Below, piece by piece: positions 5,692 to 14,250 of a DNA stretch of 23,584 nucleotides. Position 1 is the first letter of the stretch; every line of letters starts with the position of its first letter. The DNA is from a virus. The stretch lies in the IMG/VR virus record IMGVR_UViG_3300032084_000530, positions 1 to 23,584 of that record; one strand, written 5' to 3'. The position numbers were made by a program, and so were the translations under genes. The notes under the pieces were generated by a model. It saw only the letters and a list, made by a program, of their open reading frames with translations, was not told the DNA's origin and made no database searches.

Positions 5692-5968
5692 GTTCACCAC
5701 CGTAGAGGCGGCAAGGCGACTCATGTCCAGCATGGAGGTCGCTATCGACAATATGATCGCCGAAGTAAAAAAGCCTGTCGATCCAGAAGCAGGTGGCTCT
5801 GCACGTAAAGCGGAGCTTCAATCAATCAAACAAACCGCCATCGATTGTAAAGAGCTGCTGATCGAAAGACAGAAGCTTGAGCAGATGGTGAAAGAACTAC
5901 AAGAGAATGGGAGCATCGAAGAAGACAGAGACTTCTCTGGAGGAATTGCAGAACGATTTAGTAAGTGA
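5678..5968 (+). CDS. Small helical protein, possible small terminase
   Basis: 96 residues from the ATG at 5678. That start overlaps the previous gene by 14 bases and begins MSKREFTTVEAARRL. An upstream in-frame ATG at 5588 would add 30 residues lying wholly inside the previous gene and was not chosen. The N-terminal half looks like a short helical bundle (TTVEAARRL as a possible recognition helix), and residues 50-78 form a probable coiled coil. A small helical protein two genes upstream of TerL is where small terminase subunits often lie, but helix-turn-helix evidence is weak. An unrelated assembly helper is equally possible. Confidence 0.6.
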   Translation: MSKREFTTVEAARRLMSSMEVAIDNMIAEVKKPVDPEAGGSARKAELQSIKQTAIDCKELLIERQKLEQMVKELQENGSIEEDRDFSGGIAERFSK

Positions 5969-6140
5969 TTTTACTCACGACGACTTCTGGTATTTCGAAG
6001 ACAGCTGGAACAAATCACACGCCGACCCATTCAAAGACGGGTATGCTCAAGGACAGAAGGATCTAGCAAAGCTGATCATGGAGACCTTCAAGGAGCATGA
6101 GGTTCCTCTCATGCTGTGGGAAGCCCTTAAAGAATACTGA
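5907..6140 (+). CDS. Small acidic protein directly before TerL
   Basis: Up to 77 residues. The ATG at 5907 would overlap the previous gene by 62 bases; an in-frame TTG at 5946 would shorten the overlap, so the start is uncertain. The unique part has aromatic and acidic residues (DDFWYFEDSWNKSHADPF) and then a short helix ending LWEALKEY. The stop lies two bases before the TerL start. No known domain is recognised. Together with the preceding gene it could form the DNA-recognition part of the packaging machine, by position only. Confidence 0.55.
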   Translation: MGASKKTETSLEELQNDLVSDFTHDDFWYFEDSWNKSHADPFKDGYAQGQKDLAKLIMETFKEHEVPLMLWEALKEY

Positions 6141-6142
6141 TC

Positions 6143-8266
6143 ATGCTGATCGAAGTAGAAGGCTATGAAGATAAAGCTGTTGTGGTGGACCCTCGAGGGA
6201 CGCACGGAGAAGTCATCGACATCGACGGGCTACTTGTTGCGCTCCCGAAGAAACCATCCAAGAAAGAAATCCTATTCGCTGAAGAGCCTCGGAAGATGCA
6301 GATGTGGCGAAGGCTTGACGTGCCGCAAGAGCTGTCGTCAATACGAAGTATGGATGAGTGGTATGAAAAACCTGCTGAGTTCAGGAAAAAATTTCTTCCA
6401 TATATCGAAAGGGAATTTGACCGCCGCCGTAACGGTGTTTGGTTTTACAATAATGGGGAGCCTACGTACATTACAGGTAGGCACTACATGCTACTCCAAT
6501 GGACCAAGCTTGATATTGGACACCCATACTACTTTGCTTTCCAGCAGAGGATATTTTTACACATGGCTGCTTGCGAGGCTGACCCTCGTTGCATCGGCCA
6601 GCTTTATACTAAGTGTCGCCGTTCTGGTTACACTAATATCTGCTCTGCGGTTCTTGTGGATGAGGCTACACAAGTTAAAGACAAGCTGCTAGGCATTCAG
6701 TCAAAGACTGGTAAGGATGCTCAGGAGAACATCTTCATGAAGAAGACGGTGTCGATGTTTAAGTCGTACCCATTCTTCTTCAAGCCTATTCAAGACGGTA
6801 CCACCAACCCACGTATGGAGCTGGCGTTCCGAGAGCCTTCGAAACGAATCACAAAGAACAACAAGACATCCACTAAGGGTGATGCGCTGAACACAGTCAT
6901 CAACTGGAAAAACACTACTAACAACGCATACGATGGTGAGAAGCTGCACATGCTGTACCTCGATGAGGCTGGTAAGTGGGAGAAGCCTGCGGACATACGT
7001 GAAGCGTGGCGCATTGAGCGTACTTGTTTGATCGTGGGTAGAAAGATTGTAGGGAAGGCTCTGGTCGGATCTACAGTAAACCCAATGGACAAAGGTGGTG
7101 AGGAGTTCCGTGAGCTATGGGATGACTCCGATCCTACAGAGCGCAACGCCAACGGCAGGACTAAAAGTGGATTGTACGGACTGTTTATTCCGGCCTATGA
7201 CGCACTCGAAGGTTTCTTTGACCAGTACGGCAACTGCGTAACCGAAGATCCCGAAGAACCTGTGATGGGGATAGACGGGGAGATGATCGAAATCGGGTCC
7301 AAGACATACTTGAAGAACGAAAGGAATGCGCTGAAGAACAACCCTAAGGAAATGAACGAGATAGTTCGACAGTTTCCGTGGAGTATCGACGAGGCGTTCC
7401 GTGATAGCATCGAGGGTAGTGTATTCAATGTAGGTAAGATCTACCAGCAGATTGATCACAACAACAACCTGTACCCAGACCCTATAGTGCAGGGAAACTT
7501 TATCTGGAAGGAGAAAGATAAAGAAGTTGTTTTCTCTCCAGATCCTCACGGTAGATTCCGAGTATCGTGGCACCCAGAGCCCCAACACAGAAACAAATAC
7601 ACTGAAGACAGGGGTGGCAAGAAATCGCCTGCAAACTCACATGTAGGTGTGGGTGGTGTCGATAGCTACGATCTGGATCAGACTGTAGATGGTAGGGGAT
7701 CGAAGGGAGCTATGCACCTGTACAATAAGTTCAACATGCAGGCACCATCCAACATGTTTGTGTTGGAGTATGCTTCACGTCCAGACCTTGCTGCAATATT
7801 TTATGAGGACGTTTTGATGGCTGCATTCTATTACGGTTACCCTCTTTTGATAGAGAATAACAAGTATGGGATCGCTAGATATTTTGAGCAGCGAGGATAC
7901 GATAACTATCTGATGGACAGGCCACAACACCTCTCCAGTTCAAGTAGTAAAGTAAGGGTGAAGACCAAAGGTGTACCATCTAACTCAGTAGATATGATAC
8001 AGTCTCACGCACAAGCAATTGAGCATTACATACACAATCATGTAGGCATCAAGCCCGAGACTGATGTGTTTGGGAATATGTATTTTAACCGAACCCTAGA
8101 GGATTGGATAGCGTACAAAATCGACAAGAGAACCAAGTATGACCTTACTATATCATCTGGTCTGGCTCTTCTCGCAGCACAAAAAGAGAAGAAGAAAAAA
8201 GTAGAATCCAACTTTGAAGAGAAGAAGTTCTTCCGTAAGTACAGACCGAAATCCTTTCATTCATAG
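6143..8266 (+). CDS. terL: Terminase large subunit
   Basis: 707 residues, normal for large terminases of crAss-like phages. The protein pumps DNA into the procapsid and cuts it. Visible parts in order: an ITGRHY segment (110-115) before the ATPase; a degenerate Walker A at about 156-165 (TKCRRSGYTN); Walker B LHMLYLDEA (268-276; Asp274, Glu275); a coupling motif GSTVNP (309-314); then the RNase H-fold nuclease with Asp507 in GVDSYDLD, Glu571 in LLIENN and Asp667 in KYDLTISSGLALLA. The Walker A lacks the usual GKT/S ending but keeps basic residues at the right place. The portal follows 22 bases later with its own -7 box. Confidence 0.85.
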   Translation: MLIEVEGYEDKAVVVDPRGTHGEVIDIDGLLVALPKKPSKKEILFAEEPRKMQMWRRLDVPQELSSIRSMDEWYEKPAEFRKKFLPYIEREFDRRRNGVWFYNNGEPTYITGRHYMLLQWTKLDIGHPYYFAFQQRIFLHMAACEADPRCIGQLYTKCRRSGYTNICSAVLVDEATQVKDKLLGIQSKTGKDAQENIFMKKTVSMFKSYPFFFKPIQDGTTNPRMELAFREPSKRITKNNKTSTKGDALNTVINWKNTTNNAYDGEKLHMLYLDEAGKWEKPADIREAWRIERTCLIVGRKIVGKALVGSTVNPMDKGGEEFRELWDDSDPTERNANGRTKSGLYGLFIPAYDALEGFFDQYGNCVTEDPEEPVMGIDGEMIEIGSKTYLKNERNALKNNPKEMNEIVRQFPWSIDEAFRDSIEGSVFNVGKIYQQIDHNNNLYPDPIVQGNFIWKEKDKEVVFSPDPHGRFRVSWHPEPQHRNKYTEDRGGKKSPANSHVGVGGVDSYDLDQTVDGRGSKGAMHLYNKFNMQAPSNMFVLEYASRPDLAAIFYEDVLMAAFYYGYPLLIENNKYGIARYFEQRGYDNYLMDRPQHLSSSSSKVRVKTKGVPSNSVDMIQSHAQAIEHYIHNHVGIKPETDVFGNMYFNRTLEDWIAYKIDKRTKYDLTISSGLALLAAQKEKKKKVESNFEEKKFFRKYRPKSFHS

Positions 8267-8272
8267 ATTCTC

Positions 8273-8280
8273 TATATTTG
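8273..8280 (+). promoter_or_regulatory. -7 box TATATTTG before portal gene
   Basis: TATATTTG ends seven bases before the portal ATG at 8288. No TTG is seen at -33, only TTTC at 8255-8258. Its presence between TerL and portal suggests the portal and following genes are transcribed separately from, and probably later or more strongly than, the packaging ATPase. Confidence 0.55.
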
Positions 8281-8287
8281 CAAGGAT

Positions 8288-10765
8288 ATGTACGGAAGTC
8301 AGAAGAAATCAAACAAGGGTTTCCCAGACCCGCTTGAGCCGAGGGAAGTAAAAGAGGGGAAGGCTTACGGGATGAGATACGCTAAGGCGATCTTGGACCA
8401 GTGGGGAGACATGGATAAAGCTCAATCGCTTATCCGAAGGAGACACCGTATCTTTAACAGGAATCGCAAGTATGCGAACGGAACTCAAGATACATCAATT
8501 TACAGACAGCTACTCACCTCACTCGACCCGAACAATGGTGATGGCAGCTTCTTGAATCTAGACTTTACTCCAGTCCCCATCTTACCTAAGTTTGTTCGGA
8601 TTGTTGTAAACAAGATTCTCTCAAAGAAGCCCTACCCTAATCTTGAGGCAGTCGATCCACTCTCCTCCTCAGAGAAAGATCTGGAGAGAAGAAAGATCGA
8701 AATGCAAGTGCAGTCTAAAGCTGGGATGAAGCAGATCTCAGATAAGCTCGGCGTTGGTCAAGCTAAGATGGCTGAGGTGCCAGATACCCTCGAAGAGGCA
8801 GAGATCTTCATCGGCAACAACATCAAATCATCTTCTGAGATCGCAGCGCAGATAGCCACCAACATGACGCTTGAGTGGAATGACTTCTCTGATACTACGT
8901 ACAGACGCTGCGTGAATGATTTGGCTGTAGTAGGTATGGCTGTTGTGAAAAGACAGAACGATCCCAACTACGGCATCACTGAAGAGTACGTTGATCCAGT
9001 AAACTTCGTACATAGCTACACAGAAGACCCCAACTTCGGTGATGTTGTTTATGCTGGTCACATGCGCCGCATGTCAATATCTGAGTTGAGAAGAATCGCT
9101 GGCGATCAGATCACTGAGGACCAGATGGCAGATATCGCTAAGAAGGCTCAGAAGAAGTACGGGTATGATATCTCTAAGATCAACGAGTCATCTTACGATG
9201 AATACTTGAAGAGATACAAGTTTGGTTATGACGAGTACATGATCGACGTGATGGACTTTGAGTTCAAGTCTGTTGACTGCATGTACTTCGAGTCTAAAGA
9301 AAGCAGATACGGCAACACCGGATTCTACTTTAAAGGGAATAACTACAAGGAGCCAACTAACTCTGTATACAAGAGAGAGGTAACCAAGATGGAGAATGAA
9401 ACCATCTACGGCGGCTGCTACGTTGTAGGTTGCGACTTCTTGTTTAACTACGGGATCAAGACTAACATCCCGAAAAACTTACACGACCTCTCCAGAGCAA
9501 ACCTTTCTTACTCAGTAGTAGCCACCAACTTCTTGGACATGATTCCAAAGTCTATGGTGGATAGCTGTATTGGGTTTGCTGATCAATTGCAACTCACTCA
9601 CCTGAAGATCCAGCAGGCAATCGCTAAGGCTAAGCCTGACGGTATCATCATTGACATCGAGGGACTAGAGAATGTCCAGCTCGGCAAGGGCGGTGAGCTT
9701 CAGCCTCTAGATCTGCATGATATCTACGAGCAGACTGGTGTCTTCTACTATAGATCTAAAAACCCAGAAGGTGGCTTCCAGAATCCTCCGATTCGTGAGA
9801 TTGGCAACTCGATCAGAAACATCAACGAGTTCATCGGCTTGTACAATCATTACCTGCGTCTCATTAGAGATACTACTGGTATTAACGAAGCTATGGACGC
9901 TTCTACTCCGAAGGGCGATGCTCTTGTGGGAGTACAGCAGATGGCTCTTGCTGCTGGAAACAACGCCATTTATGATATCACAAATGCTTCAATGATGCTG
10001 TTCAGAAAAGTCTGTGCAGACATCGTGAAGTGTATTCAGGTGATCCCTAACGATTCCATTCTGTACAAGATGTACGCTAACGCTATTGGGAATGAGAACA
10101 TCTCTCTGCTCTCTACGTTTGCAAACATGCCGATGTACAACTTCGGCGTAACGGTACAGAAAGAAATGGAGGAGATGGAGAAGCAGTATCTGGAGCAAAA
10201 CATTCAAATCTCTCTATCTCAGAAAGAGATTGATATCGAGGATGCTATTGCTATCAGACAGCTGAGAGACATCAATCAAGCAGAACGCCTGCTGATTGTG
10301 AGACGTAAAAAGCGTCAGGCGCAGAATCAACAGATGGCTCAGCAGAACTCTCAGATGCAAGCACAGATGCAAGCGCAAGCTGCACAGCAAGCATCGCAAG
10401 CTCGCATGCAGGAGATTCAAATGCAGAATCAAACTGAAGCTCAAATGCTGCAACTCAAGAGTCAGCTTGAGACGCAAATGGAGCAGATGAAGCATGAGCA
10501 CAGAAAAGAAATCGAGATGATCAGAGCTCAAGCTACACTCGGATTCAAGACTGACGAGCAAGAGTTCAAAGAGAAACTCGAAGTCCTCAAGGAGGATCGA
10601 AAAGATGAGCGTGTAGAAAAGCAAGCTGTAAAACAGTCTCAACTCATCTCACAAAGACAAGGACTGAGAGAAGAACTGACTGAGACCCTCGAAGAGGCTG
10701 GCGCTGAACCCGCTGAAGCAAAAGACCAAGTTGATCAAATCATTGACCAGATAATTAACCAGTAA
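8288..10765 (+). CDS. Portal protein
   Basis: 825 residues, in the size range of crAss-like portals. It forms the dodecameric vertex through which TerL threads DNA. The N-terminal part has RRHRIFNRNRKYANGTQD and then LNLDFTPVPILPKFVRIVVN, a pattern I associate with crAss-like portals. The centre is mixed alpha/beta, as expected for wing and stem. Residues about 675-740 are exceptionally Gln/Met/Ala-rich (QMAQQNSQMQAQMQAQAAQQ), followed by a charged coiled coil to the end. The position directly after TerL supports the call. The next start overlaps the stop (TAATG). Confidence 0.85.
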   Translation: MYGSQKKSNKGFPDPLEPREVKEGKAYGMRYAKAILDQWGDMDKAQSLIRRRHRIFNRNRKYANGTQDTSIYRQLLTSLDPNNGDGSFLNLDFTPVPILPKFVRIVVNKILSKKPYPNLEAVDPLSSSEKDLERRKIEMQVQSKAGMKQISDKLGVGQAKMAEVPDTLEEAEIFIGNNIKSSSEIAAQIATNMTLEWNDFSDTTYRRCVNDLAVVGMAVVKRQNDPNYGITEEYVDPVNFVHSYTEDPNFGDVVYAGHMRRMSISELRRIAGDQITEDQMADIAKKAQKKYGYDISKINESSYDEYLKRYKFGYDEYMIDVMDFEFKSVDCMYFESKESRYGNTGFYFKGNNYKEPTNSVYKREVTKMENETIYGGCYVVGCDFLFNYGIKTNIPKNLHDLSRANLSYSVVATNFLDMIPKSMVDSCIGFADQLQLTHLKIQQAIAKAKPDGIIIDIEGLENVQLGKGGELQPLDLHDIYEQTGVFYYRSKNPEGGFQNPPIREIGNSIRNINEFIGLYNHYLRLIRDTTGINEAMDASTPKGDALVGVQQMALAAGNNAIYDITNASMMLFRKVCADIVKCIQVIPNDSILYKMYANAIGNENISLLSTFANMPMYNFGVTVQKEMEEMEKQYLEQNIQISLSQKEIDIEDAIAIRQLRDINQAERLLIVRRKKRQAQNQQMAQQNSQMQAQMQAQAAQQASQARMQEIQMQNQTEAQMLQLKSQLETQMEQMKHEHRKEIEMIRAQATLGFKTDEQEFKEKLEVLKEDRKDERVEKQAVKQSQLISQRQGLREELTETLEEAGAEPAEAKDQVDQIIDQIINQ

Positions 10766-11145
10766 TGTCATCAGTAAATCTAGATACCGCATCTCGCTTG
10801 AACATAACCTGTAGACGTGGGGATACATTCATACTTGAAGTAGATTTCGGTGAGGCTGTCCCTACGAGCGGTTGGACTCTGGTCGTAAAGAACAGAGAAC
10901 AAGTATCTGCTGCGAAGAGAGCCGAAAGAAAAGCTGACACCTCTGTGATTAGCGCTACTGACGGAGACATTGTTATTGGTACTGGTGCTGGGTCTGTTGC
11001 GAACGCAAAAGCAACAATCACTATTGCTGCTGGAGACATGGGTGCAGTACTTCCGGGTACATACTCTTACGATTTCCAAAACGAAACTTCTGGGGTCGTA
11101 AAGACATATCTGTTTGGTTCATTCAAAGTAAACGCTGACGTATAA
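10765..11145 (+). CDS. Small beta-sandwich protein beside fibre gene
   Basis: 126 residues of beta-rich sequence: an early RRGDTFILEVDF strand pair, a charged linker around KREERK-like residues 48-57, and late strands ending GSFKVNADV. RxGDTF near the N terminus of a roughly 120-residue protein before a fibre recalls fibre- or baseplate-associated Ig-like domains. It is coupled to both neighbours by TAATG. A role as fibre attachment or base protein is likely but unproven; it could also be a capsid decoration protein. Confidence 0.65.
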   Translation: MSSVNLDTASRLNITCRRGDTFILEVDFGEAVPTSGWTLVVKNREQVSAAKRAERKADTSVISATDGDIVIGTGAGSVANAKATITIAAGDMGAVLPGTYSYDFQNETSGVVKTYLFGSFKVNADV

Positions 11146-12995
11146 TGGCAATCACCGTTACTATAAACGGGGGTTCGCCGATCACTATTAACCAGCAATC
11201 GGTATCCCCTACAACTGTAAACTTATCAGCAGCATCTGCTGTAAACGTAAGTGTAGTGGGTGCCACTGGTCCTACTGGACCTGCTGGTGCTGCTGGGCAG
11301 GGTGTTCCAGTCGGCGGTGTTGAGGGTCAGGTGATCCTTAAGCAGTCAGCTACAGATTACGATACTGCATGGGACTATGTTGAGTCCGTGTACGCCCCTA
11401 TCGAAAACAACGAGGGGTCAGTTATGTCCGCTGGTACTCCAGTGTATGCTAAAGGTATTAGCGGGAATAGAATCCTCGTTGGTGCAGCATGTGCAAATGA
11501 CACTACCAAGATGCCAGCTATTGGGATACTCCTTGAAGAAACTGCTGATGGTGCTACTGGTGAGATCATCACTGCTGGTTTGTTCAACAAGACTGTGACT
11601 GGTCTTACTGGCGTGTCTGTAGGTGATACTGTTTATGTAACTAATGCGGGTACGCTAGGGGTTGTAAGACCAACCGCCGCTACTGACGGGGTTCAGAACA
11701 TCGGGGTAGTTCTTCAAACTAGCGGTAGCAACATTCAGAAGATGAAGGTGTCTGCTATCGACAGGGTAAACGACATTCCAAACCTCGCCTCAGGTGTCTT
11801 CTTTATAGGTGGTGCTACTGGTCAACTATCACCATACACACTCCCTATTGCTGATGGTACTGCAAATCAGTTCCTGAAGACTGACGGTGCTGGTGCTGTA
11901 ACATTTACAAGCATCACTCAAGCTACAGGTAATGAGCTTGAGAATGTAGTAGAGGATACTACTCCTCAGCTTGGTGGGGATCTAGACGCTCAGTCAAACA
12001 ACATCACTAATCTCGGCAGCTTAAATGGTACTGCTGCTTCTACGATTATATCAGGTGCTGCTGCTGGTGCGACAGCGCTACAAGATGTAGTGGATGACAC
12101 TACTCCTCAACTCGGAGGTACTCTTGACTCTAATGGAAATGAAATTAGGTTCAGGGGTACTGGTCATACTAATTACGTGGCGATAGCACCGTCTGCTCTT
12201 GAGCCGGGATCTAGTGTAACCTTTTATCCTCCAATCGCTGACGGAACTACTGGTCAAGTGATCCAGACTAACGGTAGTGGTAGATTAAGTTTTACAGATC
12301 AAACAGACACCACTTACACTGCTGGAGACGGGTTGGACTTAGCTGGCACTGAGTTCAGTGCAGATCTAAAAGCAAACGGTGGTATTGTTGTTGAGTCAAC
12401 CGAACTAGCTGTAGATCTCGGGGCTAGTAGTATTACTGGTACACTTGGTATTACCGATGGCGGTACAGGTCAGACTACTCAGCAAGCTGCTCTTGATGCA
12501 ATTACAAATGCATCGAGCGGTACTACTGGTCAGGTCTTAACAACAGACGGGACTAATGCATCTTGGCAGACTGCCTCTGGTGGTGGAGGTTCAAATAAAA
12601 CCGCTTACATCTTCCATTATGCGGATACTGGAACTAGCTCTAAGTTTTTTGTTGCAGATACTCTAACAGAGATTAGTAGCGAAGACTATAGAACCAGAAC
12701 ACCTATGGTTGAGGCTGGTGAGATTACTAAAGCCATGATCGCCACAAATGCAACTACCCCTAGCGGGAATGACTACAGGCTTAATATATACCTAAACGGG
12801 GTAGCCACATACAGTGCTAATGCTACTGCCGATACTGTAGCAGGGGATGGTAGGATTCAGTTTACGTTTTCAAGCGCAACAGTTAGTGCTGGAGATGTAG
12901 TAAGTTTTAGAATATCAGGAACAGCATCAGCAACTGCGAACCTCCCTGTATCAATCGGGTCTGCGGTTCTTTGCGTAATAAAACAAGACTCATGA
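11145..12995 (+). CDS. Tail or head fibre protein
   Basis: 616 residues, Gly/Thr/Ala/Ser-rich. A short beta start is followed by a collagen-like GATGPTGPAGAAG run (residues about 39-51) and a GQVILKQSATDYDTAWDYV segment typical of phage fibres. Two copies of a fibre repeat follow: VVEDTTPQLGGDLDAQSNNI (about 266-285) and VVDDTTPQLGGTLDSNGNEI (about 320-339). A GITDGGTGQTT motif near 440 is common in fibre shafts. The last 130 residues, after a GGGGS-like linker, form a separate beta domain that may bind the receptor. Tail or head attachment cannot be told from sequence. Confidence 0.8.
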   Translation: MAITVTINGGSPITINQQSVSPTTVNLSAASAVNVSVVGATGPTGPAGAAGQGVPVGGVEGQVILKQSATDYDTAWDYVESVYAPIENNEGSVMSAGTPVYAKGISGNRILVGAACANDTTKMPAIGILLEETADGATGEIITAGLFNKTVTGLTGVSVGDTVYVTNAGTLGVVRPTAATDGVQNIGVVLQTSGSNIQKMKVSAIDRVNDIPNLASGVFFIGGATGQLSPYTLPIADGTANQFLKTDGAGAVTFTSITQATGNELENVVEDTTPQLGGDLDAQSNNITNLGSLNGTAASTIISGAAAGATALQDVVDDTTPQLGGTLDSNGNEIRFRGTGHTNYVAIAPSALEPGSSVTFYPPIADGTTGQVIQTNGSGRLSFTDQTDTTYTAGDGLDLAGTEFSADLKANGGIVVESTELAVDLGASSITGTLGITDGGTGQTTQQAALDAITNASSGTTGQVLTTDGTNASWQTASGGGGSNKTAYIFHYADTGTSSKFFVADTLTEISSEDYRTRTPMVEAGEITKAMIATNATTPSGNDYRLNIYLNGVATYSANATADTVAGDGRIQFTFSSATVSAGDVVSFRISGTASATANLPVSIGSAVLCVIKQDS

Positions 12996-13147
12996 CACTA
13001 GCAGAATACAAAGCGCTAACAGAAGAAGAAAGATCAGAGCTTGATACATCTGATATCTGGCAGGGTCTTTTTATTGAAGCATTGACACAACTAGAAACAG
13101 CTCTTGCTGGTATTGATGCAAGAGTAACAGCATTAGAGAATCCATGA
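12992..13147 (+). CDS. 51-residue helical peptide after fibre
   Basis: A 51-codon frame starts in the fibre stop (ATGA at 12992) and ends in the start of the amidase gene (ATGA at 13144). This tight two-sided coupling is the best evidence it is real. The protein begins MTLAEYKALTEEERSELD and its second half is a leucine-heptad helix (ALTQLETALAGIDARVTALE), a short coiled coil. Similar tiny coiled-coil proteins occur next to fibres and lysis genes. It could be a fibre trimerisation partner or chaperone; the function is unknown. Confidence 0.7.
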   Translation: MTLAEYKALTEEERSELDTSDIWQGLFIEALTQLETALAGIDARVTALENP

Positions 13148-13554
13148 GAGATTTAAACAGAATCATTCTGCACTGCTCAGCAACGAGAGAAGGCAAAGAC
13201 TTCAGCGTAGACACTATCCGTGACTGGCACGTAAATAGAGGCTGGTCAGATATCGGGTACCATTGGGTTATCCGTCTTGACGGCAGTATCGAGGTAGGCC
13301 GTCCGCTAGAGAAGTCTGGGGCTCATACGAAGGGCCACAACAAAGACTCAGTCGGGGTGTGTTACATTGGTGGTTGCGATGCTGATGGCAAGCCGAAAGA
13401 CACCATGAGTCCAGAGCAAGAGAAAGCGTGGAGAATGATCGTACTGTCTTTGCGTACACTGTATGGTGATCTGACTATTCACGGTCATAACGAATTCGCA
13501 AGCAAGGCTTGCCCTAGCTTTATCGTGAAAGAGAAGTTTGCTGACATGTACTAA
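13144..13554 (+). CDS. N-acetylmuramoyl-L-alanine amidase (endolysin)
   Basis: 136 residues, the whole Amidase_2/PGRP fold with no added wall-binding domain, similar to T7 lysozyme. It cuts the amide bond between MurNAc and L-Ala in peptidoglycan. Zinc ligands read as His10 (IILHCSAT), His115 (HGHNEF) and Cys123 (KACPSF). Catalytic Tyr39 (GYHW) and Lys121 match the T7 Tyr46/Lys128 spacing, and the His-to-Cys distance of eight is as in T7. There is no signal peptide, so export must depend on a holin. It opens the lysis-like cassette and is coupled to both neighbours by stop/start overlap. Confidence 0.9.
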   Translation: MRDLNRIILHCSATREGKDFSVDTIRDWHVNRGWSDIGYHWVIRLDGSIEVGRPLEKSGAHTKGHNKDSVGVCYIGGCDADGKPKDTMSPEQEKAWRMIVLSLRTLYGDLTIHGHNEFASKACPSFIVKEKFADMY

Positions 13555-13811
13555 TGAAAGCACCGCTATCGTTTGATCAGTTCGTAAAAAACCCCACTAT
13601 GGCGGTGTTCTTTTTAGTAACGCTGGCGGTGGGGTATCTCTATATAGACAATAGGGTCAACTACACAAACCAGATAGAAAGCTGCGGGGAGAGGGTACTT
13701 TACTTAGAGGGTAAGCTAGACGAACTATCAATCAGACTTCACCGCAGCGATAGCGTACTAGCTAGAACCGCTGCTAGGCTGGAGGTGCTAAACGAGCTAT
13801 CCAATGAATAG
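13554..13811 (+). CDS. Membrane/coiled-coil protein, holin candidate
   Basis: 85 residues with one hydrophobic segment at about 16-30 (MAVFFLVTLAVGYLYI) and a charged coiled coil from about 40 to the end (LYLEGKLDELSIRLHRSD). It starts in the amidase stop (TAATG). A small one-membrane-span protein next to an endolysin is the usual place for a holin or holin-associated protein, though the long coiled coil would also fit an inner-membrane spanin or anchor. The following gene overlaps by eight bases. Confidence 0.65.
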   Translation: MKAPLSFDQFVKNPTMAVFFLVTLAVGYLYIDNRVNYTNQIESCGERVLYLEGKLDELSIRLHRSDSVLARTAARLEVLNELSNE

Positions 13812-14250
13812 AAGAACTTGGATAACGCTACTAGCGGTAGCGATTGCTCTTCTGCTGTTAAGGGCTTGCCCGCAGAAAGAAAAGGTAACTTACCCTACTG
13901 AAGAGGTAGAGATAAGGACCTACGTAGATACTACTGTGTACACTATTGTAGACACGCAGTTCATAGCTATTGAAAACAGGATCAATAAAGCTGTACAGAC
14001 AGCTACAGAGGAAAAGGAGGTAGCCATACAAAAGATAGAAGTGCTACAAGCTAAACTTATTGAGGTAGAAACACCTGAGCTTCAATTAGTGTACGATACT
14101 GTAGAAGTGCAGGTTCAGCCTGACAGCGTAATGATCTACAACGTGTTTGAATACGCTAAGACTTACGGAGACGAAACATACATACACAGAGATACCATCC
14201 AATCCAGAAAGGTTTCTAGAGAGTATGTACAGAAATACATAATCAAATGA
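13804..14250 (+). CDS. Membrane-anchored protein, inner spanin candidate
   Basis: 148 residues. An N-terminal anchor at 6-20 (WITLLAVAIALLLLRAC) follows MNRR, and then comes a long periplasmic part with a helical coiled-coil middle (about 58-95) between beta-like segments. LRAC resembles a lipobox but has Arg at -2, so lipidation is doubtful. A type II membrane protein with a periplasmic coil, followed by an overlapping lipoprotein gene, matches the inner/outer spanin layout of phages of Gram-negative hosts. No direct spanin homology is seen. Confidence 0.6.
   Translation: MNRRTWITLLAVAIALLLLRACPQKEKVTYPTEEVEIRTYVDTTVYTIVDTQFIAIENRINKAVQTATEEKEVAIQKIEVLQAKLIEVETPELQLVYDTVEVQVQPDSVMIYNVFEYAKTYGDETYIHRDTIQSRKVSREYVQKYIIK

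Noticed and set aside
10214-10642. 142-codon Leu-rich minus-strand frame
   Set aside because: Antisense of the Gln-rich portal tail; CAG/CAA codons read as CTG/TTG leucines, so no membrane protein is implied.
13855-13867. LRAC as a lipobox in the protein at 13804
   Set aside because: Arg at position -2 and a following Pro are unusual for lipoprotein signal peptidase sites; called a membrane anchor instead.
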